Part shown: positions 19,456 to 27,180 of the stretch, piece after piece
How the letters are laid out: each line of letters begins with the position of its first letter
How positions within the stretch are numbered: position 1 is the first letter of the stretch
From: Colwellia sp. MB3u-45
Lineage (GTDB): Bacteria; Pseudomonadota; Gammaproteobacteria; Enterobacterales; Alteromonadaceae
DNA: 64,000 bases
Direction of reading: 5' to 3'
NCBI RefSeq assembly: GCF_014077005.1
Contig: NZ_JACGVC010000053.1
Coordinates: 372,001 to 436,000 of the forward strand
Made by a program: the position numbers and the translations under genes
Notes under the pieces: generated by a model
The model's database searches: none
Told to the model about the DNA's origin: nothing
What the model saw: the letters and a program-made list of their open reading frames with translations, nothing else

Positions 19456-19798
19456 TTTTGTTATAGGGCCTAATAAGGCTGTTATCAGTGTTAATTTGGT
19501 ATTTATGTTTACCGCTGTCAACATAATCGTGTGTTCAATTTTACTGGCTTTGTTAACTGTTTATTTTTTAACGGCTATATTTTTCAAAATAAACAATATG
19601 TTATGAATGATAATTGGCTCAAATATATAACGGTATTAATGTTTTTTATTGGTAATTATTCTCAAAATAGACGCTTATCTTTATGCCTGAAATTTTTGAT
19701 TCCACCATGCATTACATATGTCTGCTATTTTTACGTATTTACTTTGCTCACAATCTTGGTTTTCGCTAAGTTATTGTTAAATAATGTTAAATAAACAA
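19456..19798. other. Intergenic region upstream of PEP-CTERM gene 1, no gene seen
   Basis: About 340 bp between the IS remnant and the first PEP-CTERM promoter. An 87-codon frame here (19531-19794) has no SD, no recognisable motif and AT-driven composition, so I do not call it. The segment 19481-19508 resembles 18404-18431 on the other side of the IS remnant (23 of 28 positions by eye). Confidence 0.45.
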
Positions 19799-19814
19799 TG
19801 GCTTGATATTTGCA
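19799..19814 (+). promoter_or_regulatory. Sigma-54 (-24/-12) promoter candidate for PEP-CTERM gene 1
   Basis: TGGCTTGATATTTGCA fits the sigma-54 consensus TGGCACGnnnnTTGCW: GG and GC have the exact spacing, TGGC, G7 and TTGCA are kept, and only the AC at positions 5-6 is replaced by TT. It lies 90 bp upstream of the ATG. RpoN control of PEP-CTERM genes through PrsK/PrsR is known from other exosortase A bacteria; neither regulator gene is in this window. Confidence 0.65.
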
Positions 19815-19904
19815 TTTATCTTGGTAGTAGTAGTTGTTATTGATAAGGAGTTATTGATAACTAAGAAATATAGTTGTAATAAATTAATTTAATAGGAAGT
19901 AAAG

Positions 19905-20633
19905 ATGTTTAATTTAAGAAAAAAAATAGGTTTAGCCGCATTGTTAACTGTAAGTTTAGTTGGTTTTAGTCACGCCGACATAATATTGGATGATTTTAGT
20001 TATAGCCCTGTTGTAGATATTGAGGTTAACTCAGGGTCTACATCAGAGACTACAGAAAGATTAGATATCAATGCTCTTGGTGGTGACGTAATTTACACGT
20101 TAATCTATAATGGTGGGCAACTTGATTCAAGTTCGACAAGTATAGACTTTGGTGGTGATGACGCTTTAACTTGGAATAATGATGCTACAATGCTATCTAC
20201 TTTATCATTATTTTACACTGGCACTAATGGTACACCTAGTAGTCCTCTTGATTTAACGGCTAGTGGAAACCAAAATGCATTCTATTATGATATTATATTT
20301 TCTGATATCGGTTTTGATATCAGTATTATTGTAGGCTCTGGCGGCTTTGACTTTGGAACCCGCCATAGTGTTAATGAAAGTGCATATTCATCAGTATCAG
20401 CATCAGTTGGTGGTTTAACTCGTACTACGCTTAGTTTTAGTGATTTTAATGCAGTCTCAGGCTTAGGGGCAGACTTTGCCTCTGTAGACTATGTTCATGT
20501 GTTGCTTTCGACAACCACTGCCGGTGCAGATATGATGATTACTGAATTTGGTACGGTTCCAGAACCTACTAGCCTCGCTATATTTGGTTTAGGGCTAATC
20601 GGCCTAGCGTTTGCTGCAAGAAAAAAATCATAA
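19905..20633 (+). CDS. PEP-CTERM sorting domain-containing protein (substrate 1)
   Basis: A 242-aa exported protein. A Sec signal peptide (KKIGLAALLTVSLVGFSHA) is followed by a beta-rich, Ser/Thr/Gly/Asp-rich body starting DIILDDFSYSP. The C-terminus (residues 218-242) is a complete PEP-CTERM tag: VPEPTSLAIFGLG, a hydrophobic helix and the basic end ARKKS. Such proteins are exported, cleaved at the tag by exosortase and placed in the extracellular matrix or surface. The body has no enzyme motif that I recognise. A good SD (AGGAAG) precedes the ATG, with a sigma-54 promoter candidate upstream and a strong terminator behind, so it is a one-gene transcription unit. It is a close paralogue of the next gene. 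Confidence 0.92.
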   Translation: MFNLRKKIGLAALLTVSLVGFSHADIILDDFSYSPVVDIEVNSGSTSETTERLDINALGGDVIYTLIYNGGQLDSSSTSIDFGGDDALTWNNDATMLSTLSLFYTGTNGTPSSPLDLTASGNQNAFYYDIIFSDIGFDISIIVGSGGFDFGTRHSVNESAYSSVSASVGGLTRTTLSFSDFNAVSGLGADFASVDYVHVLLSTTTAGADMMITEFGTVPEPTSLAIFGLGLIGLAFAARKKS

Positions 20634-20666
20634 TTACTGATTTTCTTTCCTGTATTAGAAAAGTAT

Positions 20667-20699
20667 AGAAAAAAACCTCGTTCAACGAGGTTTTTTTTT
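20667..20699 (+). terminator. Rho-independent terminator after PEP-CTERM gene 1
   Basis: Stem AAACCTCG/CGAGGTTT with the 4-nt loop TTCA, preceded by an A run and followed by eight or more T. It lies 40 bp after the stop codon and can work in both directions. Confidence 0.9.
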
Positions 20700-20883
20700 G
20701 CTAAAAATATCCTCATCATTTAAAAATCAATAACCTTTCTCTCCTTTACTTCATAGCAATGACAATTCATCAAAATAGAAGCATATTTAAATTGGCTAAT
20801 TAGTGTCAGCTTTTTTTACAACTTGAGTTGTGCGAAAAGTAGACAATTTACTAGGTGGTTGTATTCAAATGATTTGTTATATT

Positions 20884-20899
20884 TGGCCTGTTTAATGCA
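20884..20899 (+). promoter_or_regulatory. Sigma-54 (-24/-12) promoter candidate for PEP-CTERM gene 2
   Basis: TGGCCTGTTTAATGCA matches TGGCACGnnnnTTGCW at TGGC, at G7 and at TGCA with exact -24/-12 spacing. It lies 55 bp upstream of the chosen start of the second PEP-CTERM gene. A similar element at a similar place before the paralogue makes chance less likely. Confidence 0.65.
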
Positions 20900-20954
20900 A
20901 TTGTTTACTCGCAACGGTTGTAACTTGCATAATTTTTAATTATGGAGAATGAAA

Positions 20955-21674
20955 ATGTTAAATTTAAGTAAAAAAATATTAATGACAACAATATTAACCT
21001 TGGGAATGGCGAGTTACAGTTATGCGGACATAGTCCTAGATGATTTTGACTACACGCCTCAACCAGACATAGATATTGTAGTTAATCAGGGTAGTCCTTT
21101 TGATACGACCCAACGAAATAATATTAACGGCTTTGGCGGTGATGTTGTATATGAGTTAACTTATGGTGGCGGTGCCGCTAACACTGATTCATCTACTGTC
21201 ACCTTTAGTCCTGGTCAAATGGCCCTTAGTAATGATGCTACAATGCTATCTACTTTATTGATAACATATTCAGAAATATTTGCTCCGGGAAATGCTACTA
21301 TCGATTTTAGTTCTTTCAATGGTTTTTATTATAACCTGGTAAGCTCTGATTTAGGTTTTTCAATTGTAGTGACTATCGGTTCTGGCGGTGGCACAAATAC
21401 AAGTACCTTTAGTCGTGTTTCATCTGCAGTATCAAATTTACCAGGTGAATTTACCCGTACTAATGTACTTTTTAGTAGCTTTGTGGCTGGGCTAGGCGGA
21501 GGCGCTGATTTTACTGCAGTAGACTATGTTTCAATGTCGTTAACATCAGATTTAGAAGCTGTAGACTTAGTATTTCAAGAACTTGGTGTAACAAATGTAC
21601 CTGAGCCTACATCATTGGCCATTTTTGGCTTAGGCTTAATGGGATTAGCCTTTAGTGCGAGAAAAAAAGTTTAA
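20955..21674 (+). CDS. PEP-CTERM sorting domain-containing protein (substrate 2)
   Basis: A 239-aa paralogue of the preceding PEP-CTERM protein. ATG 20955 is chosen since GGAG (20944-20947) is 7 nt upstream; ATG 20949 would be only 1 nt from it. The signal peptide ends ...GMASYSYA, then DIVLDDFDYTP. The shared pattern TT-x-R-x-x-IN-x-x-GGDVVYELTYGGG and the identical NDATMLSTL segment show recent duplication. The tail is VPEPTSLAIFGLG, a hydrophobic helix, then ARKKV, a full exosortase recognition tag. No catalytic motif is visible; a structural or matrix role is likely. It has its own sigma-54 promoter candidate and terminator. Confidence 0.92.
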   Translation: MLNLSKKILMTTILTLGMASYSYADIVLDDFDYTPQPDIDIVVNQGSPFDTTQRNNINGFGGDVVYELTYGGGAANTDSSTVTFSPGQMALSNDATMLSTLLITYSEIFAPGNATIDFSSFNGFYYNLVSSDLGFSIVVTIGSGGGTNTSTFSRVSSAVSNLPGEFTRTNVLFSSFVAGLGGGADFTAVDYVSMSLTSDLEAVDLVFQELGVTNVPEPTSLAIFGLGLMGLAFSARKKV

Positions 21675-21705
21675 TCATCTATTGTGTCAGCAATAATATG
21701 AAGTA

Positions 21706-21736
21706 TAAAAAAACCTCGTAAAAGCGAGGTTTTTTT
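21706..21736 (+). terminator. Rho-independent terminator after PEP-CTERM gene 2
   Basis: Stem AAACCTCG/CGAGGTTT with loop TAAAAG, flanked by A and T runs. Its stem is the same as in the terminator of PEP-CTERM gene 1, so the duplication probably included the terminator. Confidence 0.88.
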
Positions 21737-21765
21737 ATACTATTTTATAGCTCAGGAGTGTCACT

Positions 21766-22323
21766 GTGTTAGAAGAGTTTCTCCGCAGACAAGAAATATA
21801 CGCGACTAAAAAAATATTATTTTTGTTTCTTCTGGTGTATCTGGTTTTTCCACTATATTTATTACCTAAAATTCTTCCTGAAGGACGTCCGTTAGACTTA
21901 CACCTTTATTACACGCCAACACAGGCCGATACACTTATCGCATCTTATGGCGTTGAAAACCGCCTTGCATATATTAAGGGGCTCATCACTATTGATATGG
22001 TGTATCCGCTTTTTTATTCACTTTTTTTAAGCTTATTACTGACTTTTTTTATTGCGCGGTGTTATGCAAAGCATCATAAAATGCAGTACGTAAGAGTACT
22101 GCCTTTTTTTATCATGTTACTTGATATTATTGAGAATATTTGTATTATTTTAATGCTACTTGAATTTCCCAGCGCAATCGAAAGCCTTGCCTTAGTGTCA
22201 GGTTTGATGACGTTATTAAAGTGGCTACTCATTGCAATAATTTTTGTTATATTGTGCTATGCCGTGATTCATTTTTATCTGCATCGCTCTGATATTGAAG
22301 CGTCGAACAATAACGCGTTTTAA
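21766..22323 (+). CDS. Small polytopic membrane protein of unknown function
   Basis: A 185-aa protein starting at GTG 21766, with AGGAG 7 nt upstream. Four hydrophobic helices are visible: about residues 18-36, 76-95, 106-125 and 140-165. A soluble loop with LDLHLYYTPTQADTLIASYG and RLAYIKGLITIDMVYPLFY lies between helices 1 and 2. The pattern TPxQxxxxxxxYG followed by R-x-x-Y occurs in a group of uncharacterised bacterial membrane proteins, but I cannot name a function. It comes right after the PEP-CTERM terminator and is convergent with the ThiF-nitroreductase gene 40 bp away. Confidence 0.7.
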   Translation: MLEEFLRRQEIYATKKILFLFLLVYLVFPLYLLPKILPEGRPLDLHLYYTPTQADTLIASYGVENRLAYIKGLITIDMVYPLFYSLFLSLLLTFFIARCYAKHHKMQYVRVLPFFIMLLDIIENICIILMLLEFPSAIESLALVSGLMTLLKWLLIAIIFVILCYAVIHFYLHRSDIEASNNNAF

Positions 22324-22362
22324 CAGATAATTTTTAACACGGAGTGGGGGCTTATCATCGAG

Positions 22363-24390
22363 TTACTGTGAATCTTTTACATACCTAAGCTCTTCTAAGC
22401 TTAACCTTACTGATCTACTCGTAGGGAGTGTAGATCGCCCTAGGCGACCGGCAAATATAGCACGACTAGCATTACTGTCGCCTATTAAGCTTTTAAAAAA
22501 ATGGTCCATTTTGATGGCATTTTCTCTGGCCTTTTTATTTTCAGTAAATCTTACATCCGTACGTAAATACTCAGAAAAAATAACAGGGGTCTGCTCGGGT
22601 TGAAAGCCAAGTTGCAACGCTGTGGCTTGCAGCCAAAATTTTTGTACTGCAGCTCCTGCCTCTAAATAGCTTGCTAGCCCAGAGGGCTCTTTGTCAGCAA
22701 TAATAACAAAATGTGCAGAGCTTTTTATTGCGGTTGAAAAGTCCAATAAGAGCTTAGGCAGCAAAGTACCGGCCAGATACTTATCAAGAAAGTGAAAGCG
22801 TGACCAGCTTTTTAATGACCAACGGGATAGGGCAATAGTTAAGGGATCTATACCTAAAGACTTTGCCGGTAGTTTATCTTTACTAAATGTTGAGTTACAG
22901 TTTTTTCTCGGGCTGGTATCTTGCTCAATAGGAGTGAATTCCACTATTTTTGAATGCACGTTAAAGCCTTCTTTCATACTTAAACGAGTTGTGGCATTGC
23001 CGTACATCAACTTAGCAACTTGCCAACGTTCAGCAAAGGACTCTTTCCAAATCACTGAATAGCCTTCAGGTAGTGTTGCTTCTAATTTTTGTTTTTCGGT
23101 TGTAGATAACGGCCTTGTTCCCATCCTTTTTCTCTGCACACAACGTGTTTTTATATAAGGAAAAAGAGCATGAGTTGAAAGTGGCGTTTTAGACGCTTGT
23201 ATTGCTAATTTAAAAGTAGGAAATAAGTCATAGCTTTCTTGGTCAGGATCAAGGCCGTTTTTATTGTTTATTTGGCTGCAGCATATTTCAAAATTGAGAG
23301 ATTGCGCGGCAATTTTTGCATTTTCTAGAAAGCAACCAAGCGCAAGTTTACTGGCGTTACCCTTTAAATCATAAACAACATCTTTTCGGGTATCATGACC
23401 ATGAATGATGCAGCTATGCTCGTCTAAGATTTCAATTCTTAGCGGTTGCATATTGTCGCCACTGGGTGACCATTTAGCGTATTCAAAAATTTGTTCTATC
23501 GGTTTCAATTCAGTATCAATCTTTATGTTTGTTGTTGGCCGCATGACAATTTTTTTAGCTATTTTAAACATTAATCGGGGTAATATGCCGGCATTACCAA
23601 ATGGTCTCCATGTTTTGGCAAACTTATTTCTATAGGCATCGAAATGTAAGCCCCACGGGGCAGCCAAAACAGGCCCTCTATTAAGTAATATTTTTAAAGC
23701 ATAAGTTTCGGCAATTCCGGCACATAAATTTACAGCCATGGGGGTTGAAGGCCCACGTTTTTCAATAAAACTGACGCGACTTTCATCAACAAGGTAAGAG
23801 CGCTGTAGCATAGCTGGAGATAAGCCAATGAGGAACTGAACTAGTTGGTCATTTTCAGTGTCTTTGTCGTCGAAGCGAAAGTATTGTTCGTAAGACATTT
23901 TACCCGGCATGAAACATAAAAATGCACAGCCCATTCCAAGTGGTGCTGCGGTTATAACTGGAATGCTATTCTCATAACATTTCTGAAAAACTGTTTTTCG
24001 AGCTTCTAAGGCAAAAAAATCGAGAGCATCAACGTAAATATCTACACCGCTTAGAAATTCATCTACATTATGAGAAAACACACCTTCTGGAAAAACTTGT
24101 ATATCGATATTTGGGTTTATATCTTTGGCAATTCCCTCCATTACATCAGATTTTTGTTGTCCTAGGGTCGACATGAATGCACCCGATTGACGATTAAAAT
24201 TGTGTACTTCAAAATTGTCAAAATCCGAGATGTTAAAATTATTGACACCTAAGCGGGCAAGAGTGATTAAATGAGCTCCTCCAACACCACCCATACCGGC
24301 AATTGCAATTTTTTTATGTCTTAATTGCTGTTGTTCTTCTTCTGTGACCCAGCCGACGTTTCTGGAAAATGCTTTATTATAATCAAACAT
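22363..24390 (-). CDS. ThiF-family adenylyltransferase fused to a nitroreductase-like domain
   Basis: A 675-aa two-domain cytoplasmic protein. Residues 10-285 are an E1-like ThiF/MoeB domain with the nucleotide loop IAGMGGVGGAHL (32-38 glycine-rich), ISDFDNFEVHNFNRQ (Asp, Arg67) and Lys80, all needed for adenylating a carboxyl group. The zinc CxxC pairs of MoeB are absent. Residues 298-650 resemble a flavin nitroreductase, with WSPSGDNMQPLR (307-318) as the FMN-phosphate motif. This arrangement resembles proteins annotated as the Rv1355c family. It follows the acyltransferase gene by 75 bp on the same strand. The reaction is unknown: activation of a carboxylate by AMP plus a flavin-dependent redox step is what the domains suggest. 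Confidence 0.82.
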   Translation of the reverse strand: MFDYNKAFSRNVGWVTEEEQQQLRHKKIAIAGMGGVGGAHLITLARLGVNNFNISDFDNFEVHNFNRQSGAFMSTLGQQKSDVMEGIAKDINPNIDIQVFPEGVFSHNVDEFLSGVDIYVDALDFFALEARKTVFQKCYENSIPVITAAPLGMGCAFLCFMPGKMSYEQYFRFDDKDTENDQLVQFLIGLSPAMLQRSYLVDESRVSFIEKRGPSTPMAVNLCAGIAETYALKILLNRGPVLAAPWGLHFDAYRNKFAKTWRPFGNAGILPRLMFKIAKKIVMRPTTNIKIDTELKPIEQIFEYAKWSPSGDNMQPLRIEILDEHSCIIHGHDTRKDVVYDLKGNASKLALGCFLENAKIAAQSLNFEICCSQINNKNGLDPDQESYDLFPTFKLAIQASKTPLSTHALFPYIKTRCVQRKRMGTRPLSTTEKQKLEATLPEGYSVIWKESFAERWQVAKLMYGNATTRLSMKEGFNVHSKIVEFTPIEQDTSPRKNCNSTFSKDKLPAKSLGIDPLTIALSRWSLKSWSRFHFLDKYLAGTLLPKLLLDFSTAIKSSAHFVIIADKEPSGLASYLEAGAAVQKFWLQATALQLGFQPEQTPVIFSEYLRTDVRFTENKKARENAIKMDHFFKSLIGDSNASRAIFAGRLGRSTLPTSRSVRLSLEELRYVKDSQ

Positions 24391-24465
24391 CTACTTTCCT
24401 ATTGGTATTTATTTAAGATAATGTTGTACTTAAATGTAGTGTAAGTAATAGGGTGAAAAATGTTT

Positions 24466-25284
24466 TTATTTGACTAATGATAAATTTTTGCAAATATCTT
24501 TAGCTATGGCTTTATATAAACATTTAAATCCAGGAGACAAATCTTCCATAAATATGGTTGCATTAATATAGTACGGTGCCCGTAAACCATGATAATCAAT
24601 GGCTTCTCCAAGCTGAATATAATTGATACCAACAAACTTCATGCTACGTGCTAACCTAGGTTCCATCATGACGTAAACATGTTTAACACCTGTTTCCATA
24701 CCCATTGCTGCTGCTGCCATATATAGCCCAATGGCTATAAATGGAAAGCAACGTAGTTCTTTTTCTGAGTAAGTTGGTTCGTTAATAGCACCAAGCGCGG
24801 AGCCTTTAAATTTATCAGTTTTACGTCGTCTAAATTCCGCTTTTACGGCAAGTCGTGATATTTCAGCTATTTCATGGCGTGGAAAGTTACTTGGGTGTAG
24901 TTCCATATTCTGTATGGAATCTAGGCAGTATTTTTCTATCGGTAATAGTTCAGTTTCGTTTGCTGATTTAACTACTCGTACACAGCTTGTATAAGTATCT
25001 GAAGGTTTGTGTTTTATCATTGCAAAAATAGATTGGGCATCAAATTCATCTTGCTCTTTGCCACCATCTTTTATTTTTTCATAGGCCAGTTCTTCGCAAT
25101 AAACATTGTGTCGAATGCGAAAAACTTCGTCACGTAACTCATCAGTATTGGCAAATTCTGGCTGCAAGAATTGGGTGAAATGCTCAGCAATATTCATCGC
25201 ATCATGATTGATTTTCATTGATGCAATGCGTTTGGTGATGGCTCCAACCACGGGCACGTTTAGTAACCTCTTGCTCCAATTCAT
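24466..25284 (-). CDS. PEP-CTERM/exosortase system-associated acyltransferase (N-acyl amino acid synthase-like)
   Basis: A 272-aa GNAT-fold enzyme resembling LuxI-type autoinducer synthases. Motifs seen are VFRIRHNVYCEELAYE near residue 55, where LuxI proteins bind substrate, then SCVRVV, EISRLAVKAEFRRR (the acyl-donor binding strand/loop) and GVKHVYVMMEPRLARSMKFVG. This pattern is that of the family restricted to exosortase-containing bacteria. Members of it have been shown to make long-chain N-acyl amino acids from acyl-ACP. The gene lies between a patatin lipase gene and the ThiF-nitroreductase gene, all on the minus strand. The amino acid and chain length used here cannot be read from the sequence. 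Confidence 0.88.
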   Translation of the reverse strand: MNWSKRLLNVPVVGAITKRIASMKINHDAMNIAEHFTQFLQPEFANTDELRDEVFRIRHNVYCEELAYEKIKDGGKEQDEFDAQSIFAMIKHKPSDTYTSCVRVVKSANETELLPIEKYCLDSIQNMELHPSNFPRHEIAEISRLAVKAEFRRRKTDKFKGSALGAINEPTYSEKELRCFPFIAIGLYMAAAAMGMETGVKHVYVMMEPRLARSMKFVGINYIQLGEAIDYHGLRAPYYINATIFMEDLSPGFKCLYKAIAKDICKNLSLVK

Positions 25285-25429
25285 TATTTTCAGTTCCTGA
25301 CTTTTAGTCGGTTATGCATGATGATAATTATGTTGTTTTCAGTATAGCTATATAATTAATTTACCACTTTATGTAATTATTATGAAATAAAATTGTTAAT
25401 TATTTATTAACATTCATGATTTTAAACAC

Positions 25430-26251
25430 TTAACGGCCATGATTAATTTTAATGGGCACAATTTTCATTGCAGTTTCATAGCCAATATCAAAAAGGGAAA
25501 ACTTTTTTTCTTTACTCATGCCAAAATCAACGGCTGAGCATAAACCGGTGTTGATAATGATAGTATTATGCCAAAAGGCGTCATTAATATACTCACGTGA
25601 TATGGTTGTCATAAAGGTTCTGATCAATAAGGTTACGTAATTTACGATAGGAAATAGCCCATCTGTTTTGAGCTCGTCATATTCATGCTCACCGCGCAGA
25701 CGAAAACACAATACGGGTGTGCCGTCCATAGCCCAATCTCGGTGTAAGGCATCTTCGGATAAAATACTGCCATCAACCATTAAATGTTTACCAAAGGGTT
25801 TAAAGCTGAAAACCAGTGGAATTGACATAGAAAAACGTACGGCCAAAGAAACTTTCATATTAGGTGTTCTTGCGCGGTTAAATATAACGGGTCGTCCAGT
25901 TTTAACGTCGGTTGCTACTATATGTAAGTTTCGATTTAGGTCGATAAACCTTTTACCTGCTAAGTGTTGGTCAACCCATTGTTCAAAAATGTCACCGGAA
26001 CTTAAACCGCCATTACGAATTAAGCACACTAATGAGAAACCTTTAAATTGGTTGTAATCTGTGGTTATCGCAATATGTTTAATTTTTGCTATCGATAAAC
26101 CAGCAGCATACAAGCTTGCAATTATGCTACCTCCTGATACGCCAACAAGATGAGAAAAATCGATATGCAAATCTTTTAATGCTTTCAAAACGCCGATATG
26201 AGCAGGTGAGCGTGTTCCCCCGCCAGCTAAAATAGGTACTATATTCGTCAC
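25430..26251 (-). CDS. Patatin-like phospholipase family protein
   Basis: A 273-aa single-domain patatin. Oxyanion loop GGGTRSPAHIGVL (residues 10-22), nucleophile Ser39 in GVSGGS, and catalytic Asp160 in MVDGSI form the Ser-Asp dyad. The Arg-x-x-Ala usual in the first loop is replaced by RSPA. No signal peptide, so it is probably cytoplasmic or membrane-peripheral. Patatins release fatty acids from phospholipids or acyl-glycerols. Position upstream of the acyltransferase (145 bp gap, same strand) suggests acyl-chain supply or turnover in the same pathway. It is divergent from the trypsin-like protease gene with a 114-bp shared promoter region. Confidence 0.85.
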   Translation of the reverse strand: MTNIVPILAGGGTRSPAHIGVLKALKDLHIDFSHLVGVSGGSIIASLYAAGLSIAKIKHIAITTDYNQFKGFSLVCLIRNGGLSSGDIFEQWVDQHLAGKRFIDLNRNLHIVATDVKTGRPVIFNRARTPNMKVSLAVRFSMSIPLVFSFKPFGKHLMVDGSILSEDALHRDWAMDGTPVLCFRLRGEHEYDELKTDGLFPIVNYVTLLIRTFMTTISREYINDAFWHNTIIINTGLCSAVDFGMSKEKKFSLFDIGYETAMKIVPIKINHGR

Positions 26252-26365
26252 ATATATCTCCTCGCTGTATCCTATTATTTAATTATGGGTAAAAATGGCA
26301 AAATCGCTAGCCAAAAAATGTGCTAAGTTCAGGTAAAGCTTTAAATTTTTAAAAGGAGTGAAAAT

Positions 26366-27130
26366 ATGAATAAATTATTACCATTATTAATTTTTGTTGG
26401 GCTGATATTCAGTTCAATAGTCTGTGCTGACTTCGCGGATACGGTGAGCTTACTTAAACCTTCTGTGGTTGGCATTGGTGTTTATACGCCGACAGGACAG
26501 CCGAAAAATCAACTTTATGGCACGGGCTTTGTCATTGGTGATGGCACTTATATCGTGACCAATAACCATGTTATTGAGCAAGAGTTAGATGATAATTTAT
26601 TACAGAAATTAGCCGTCTTTACCGGTAAGGGCCGAGCGGCGAAAGTAAAATTAGCTAAATTGGTTGCCCGTGATGAGGATCATGATATTGCTATTCTTAA
26701 AATTGAAGGGCAGGCGTTACCGGCATTATCATTAGCGAACAATGACTTTCGACGTGAAGGCAGTGCTATCGCGTTTACTGGATTCCCGATTGGCGCGGTG
26801 TTAGGGCTTTATCCTGTCACACACCGAGGTATTATTGCTGCCGTAACACCCACTATTATACCCGTTGATGATGCAAGACAAATAAGCATAGCTATGCTTA
26901 AACGCTTAAGAGATCCTTATTTAGTGTATCAATTAGATGCAACCGCTTATCCGGGCAACAGTGGTAGTGCTATGTATGATGTTAAAACGGGTGAGGTTAT
27001 TGGCATTATAAATAAAGTTTTTGTTCAGCAAAGTAAAGAAACCGTGATCAGTAAGCCAAGCGGCATTACCTATGCGATACCCGTGAAGTATCTACATAAA
27101 CTATTAAGAAAGCATAATATAAAGAGCTAG
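26366..27130 (+). CDS. Periplasmic trypsin-like serine protease (S1C type, no PDZ)
   Basis: A 254-aa exported protease. The signal peptide covers about residues 1-21 (MNKLLPLLIFVGLIFSSIVC-A). The full chymotrypsin-fold triad is present: His68 (NNHVI), Asp107 (DHDIAILKI) and Ser199 in PGNSGSAMYD. The fold matches DegS/HtrA proteases, but the chain ends without a PDZ domain, so activity would have to be controlled otherwise. The Cys at the end of the signal (VCAD) could even mark a lipoprotein, though the lipobox is poor. An AAGGAG SD precedes the ATG. It is the first gene after the exosortase-associated group; a role in envelope quality control is inferred. Confidence 0.85.
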   Translation: MNKLLPLLIFVGLIFSSIVCADFADTVSLLKPSVVGIGVYTPTGQPKNQLYGTGFVIGDGTYIVTNNHVIEQELDDNLLQKLAVFTGKGRAAKVKLAKLVARDEDHDIAILKIEGQALPALSLANNDFRREGSAIAFTGFPIGAVLGLYPVTHRGIIAAVTPTIIPVDDARQISIAMLKRLRDPYLVYQLDATAYPGNSGSAMYDVKTGEVIGIINKVFVQQSKETVISKPSGITYAIPVKYLHKLLRKHNIKS

Positions 27131-27180
27131 TGACTATATATGGCCTGATGATTTCATCCGCTGGTAAAGTACAAAGTCGG

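Noticed and set aside
19531-19794. 87-codon open frame between the IS remnant and the first PEP-CTERM gene
   Set aside because: No Shine-Dalgarno, no recognisable motif, Phe/Tyr/Leu content typical of random AT-rich DNA, and it abuts the sigma-54 promoter candidate.
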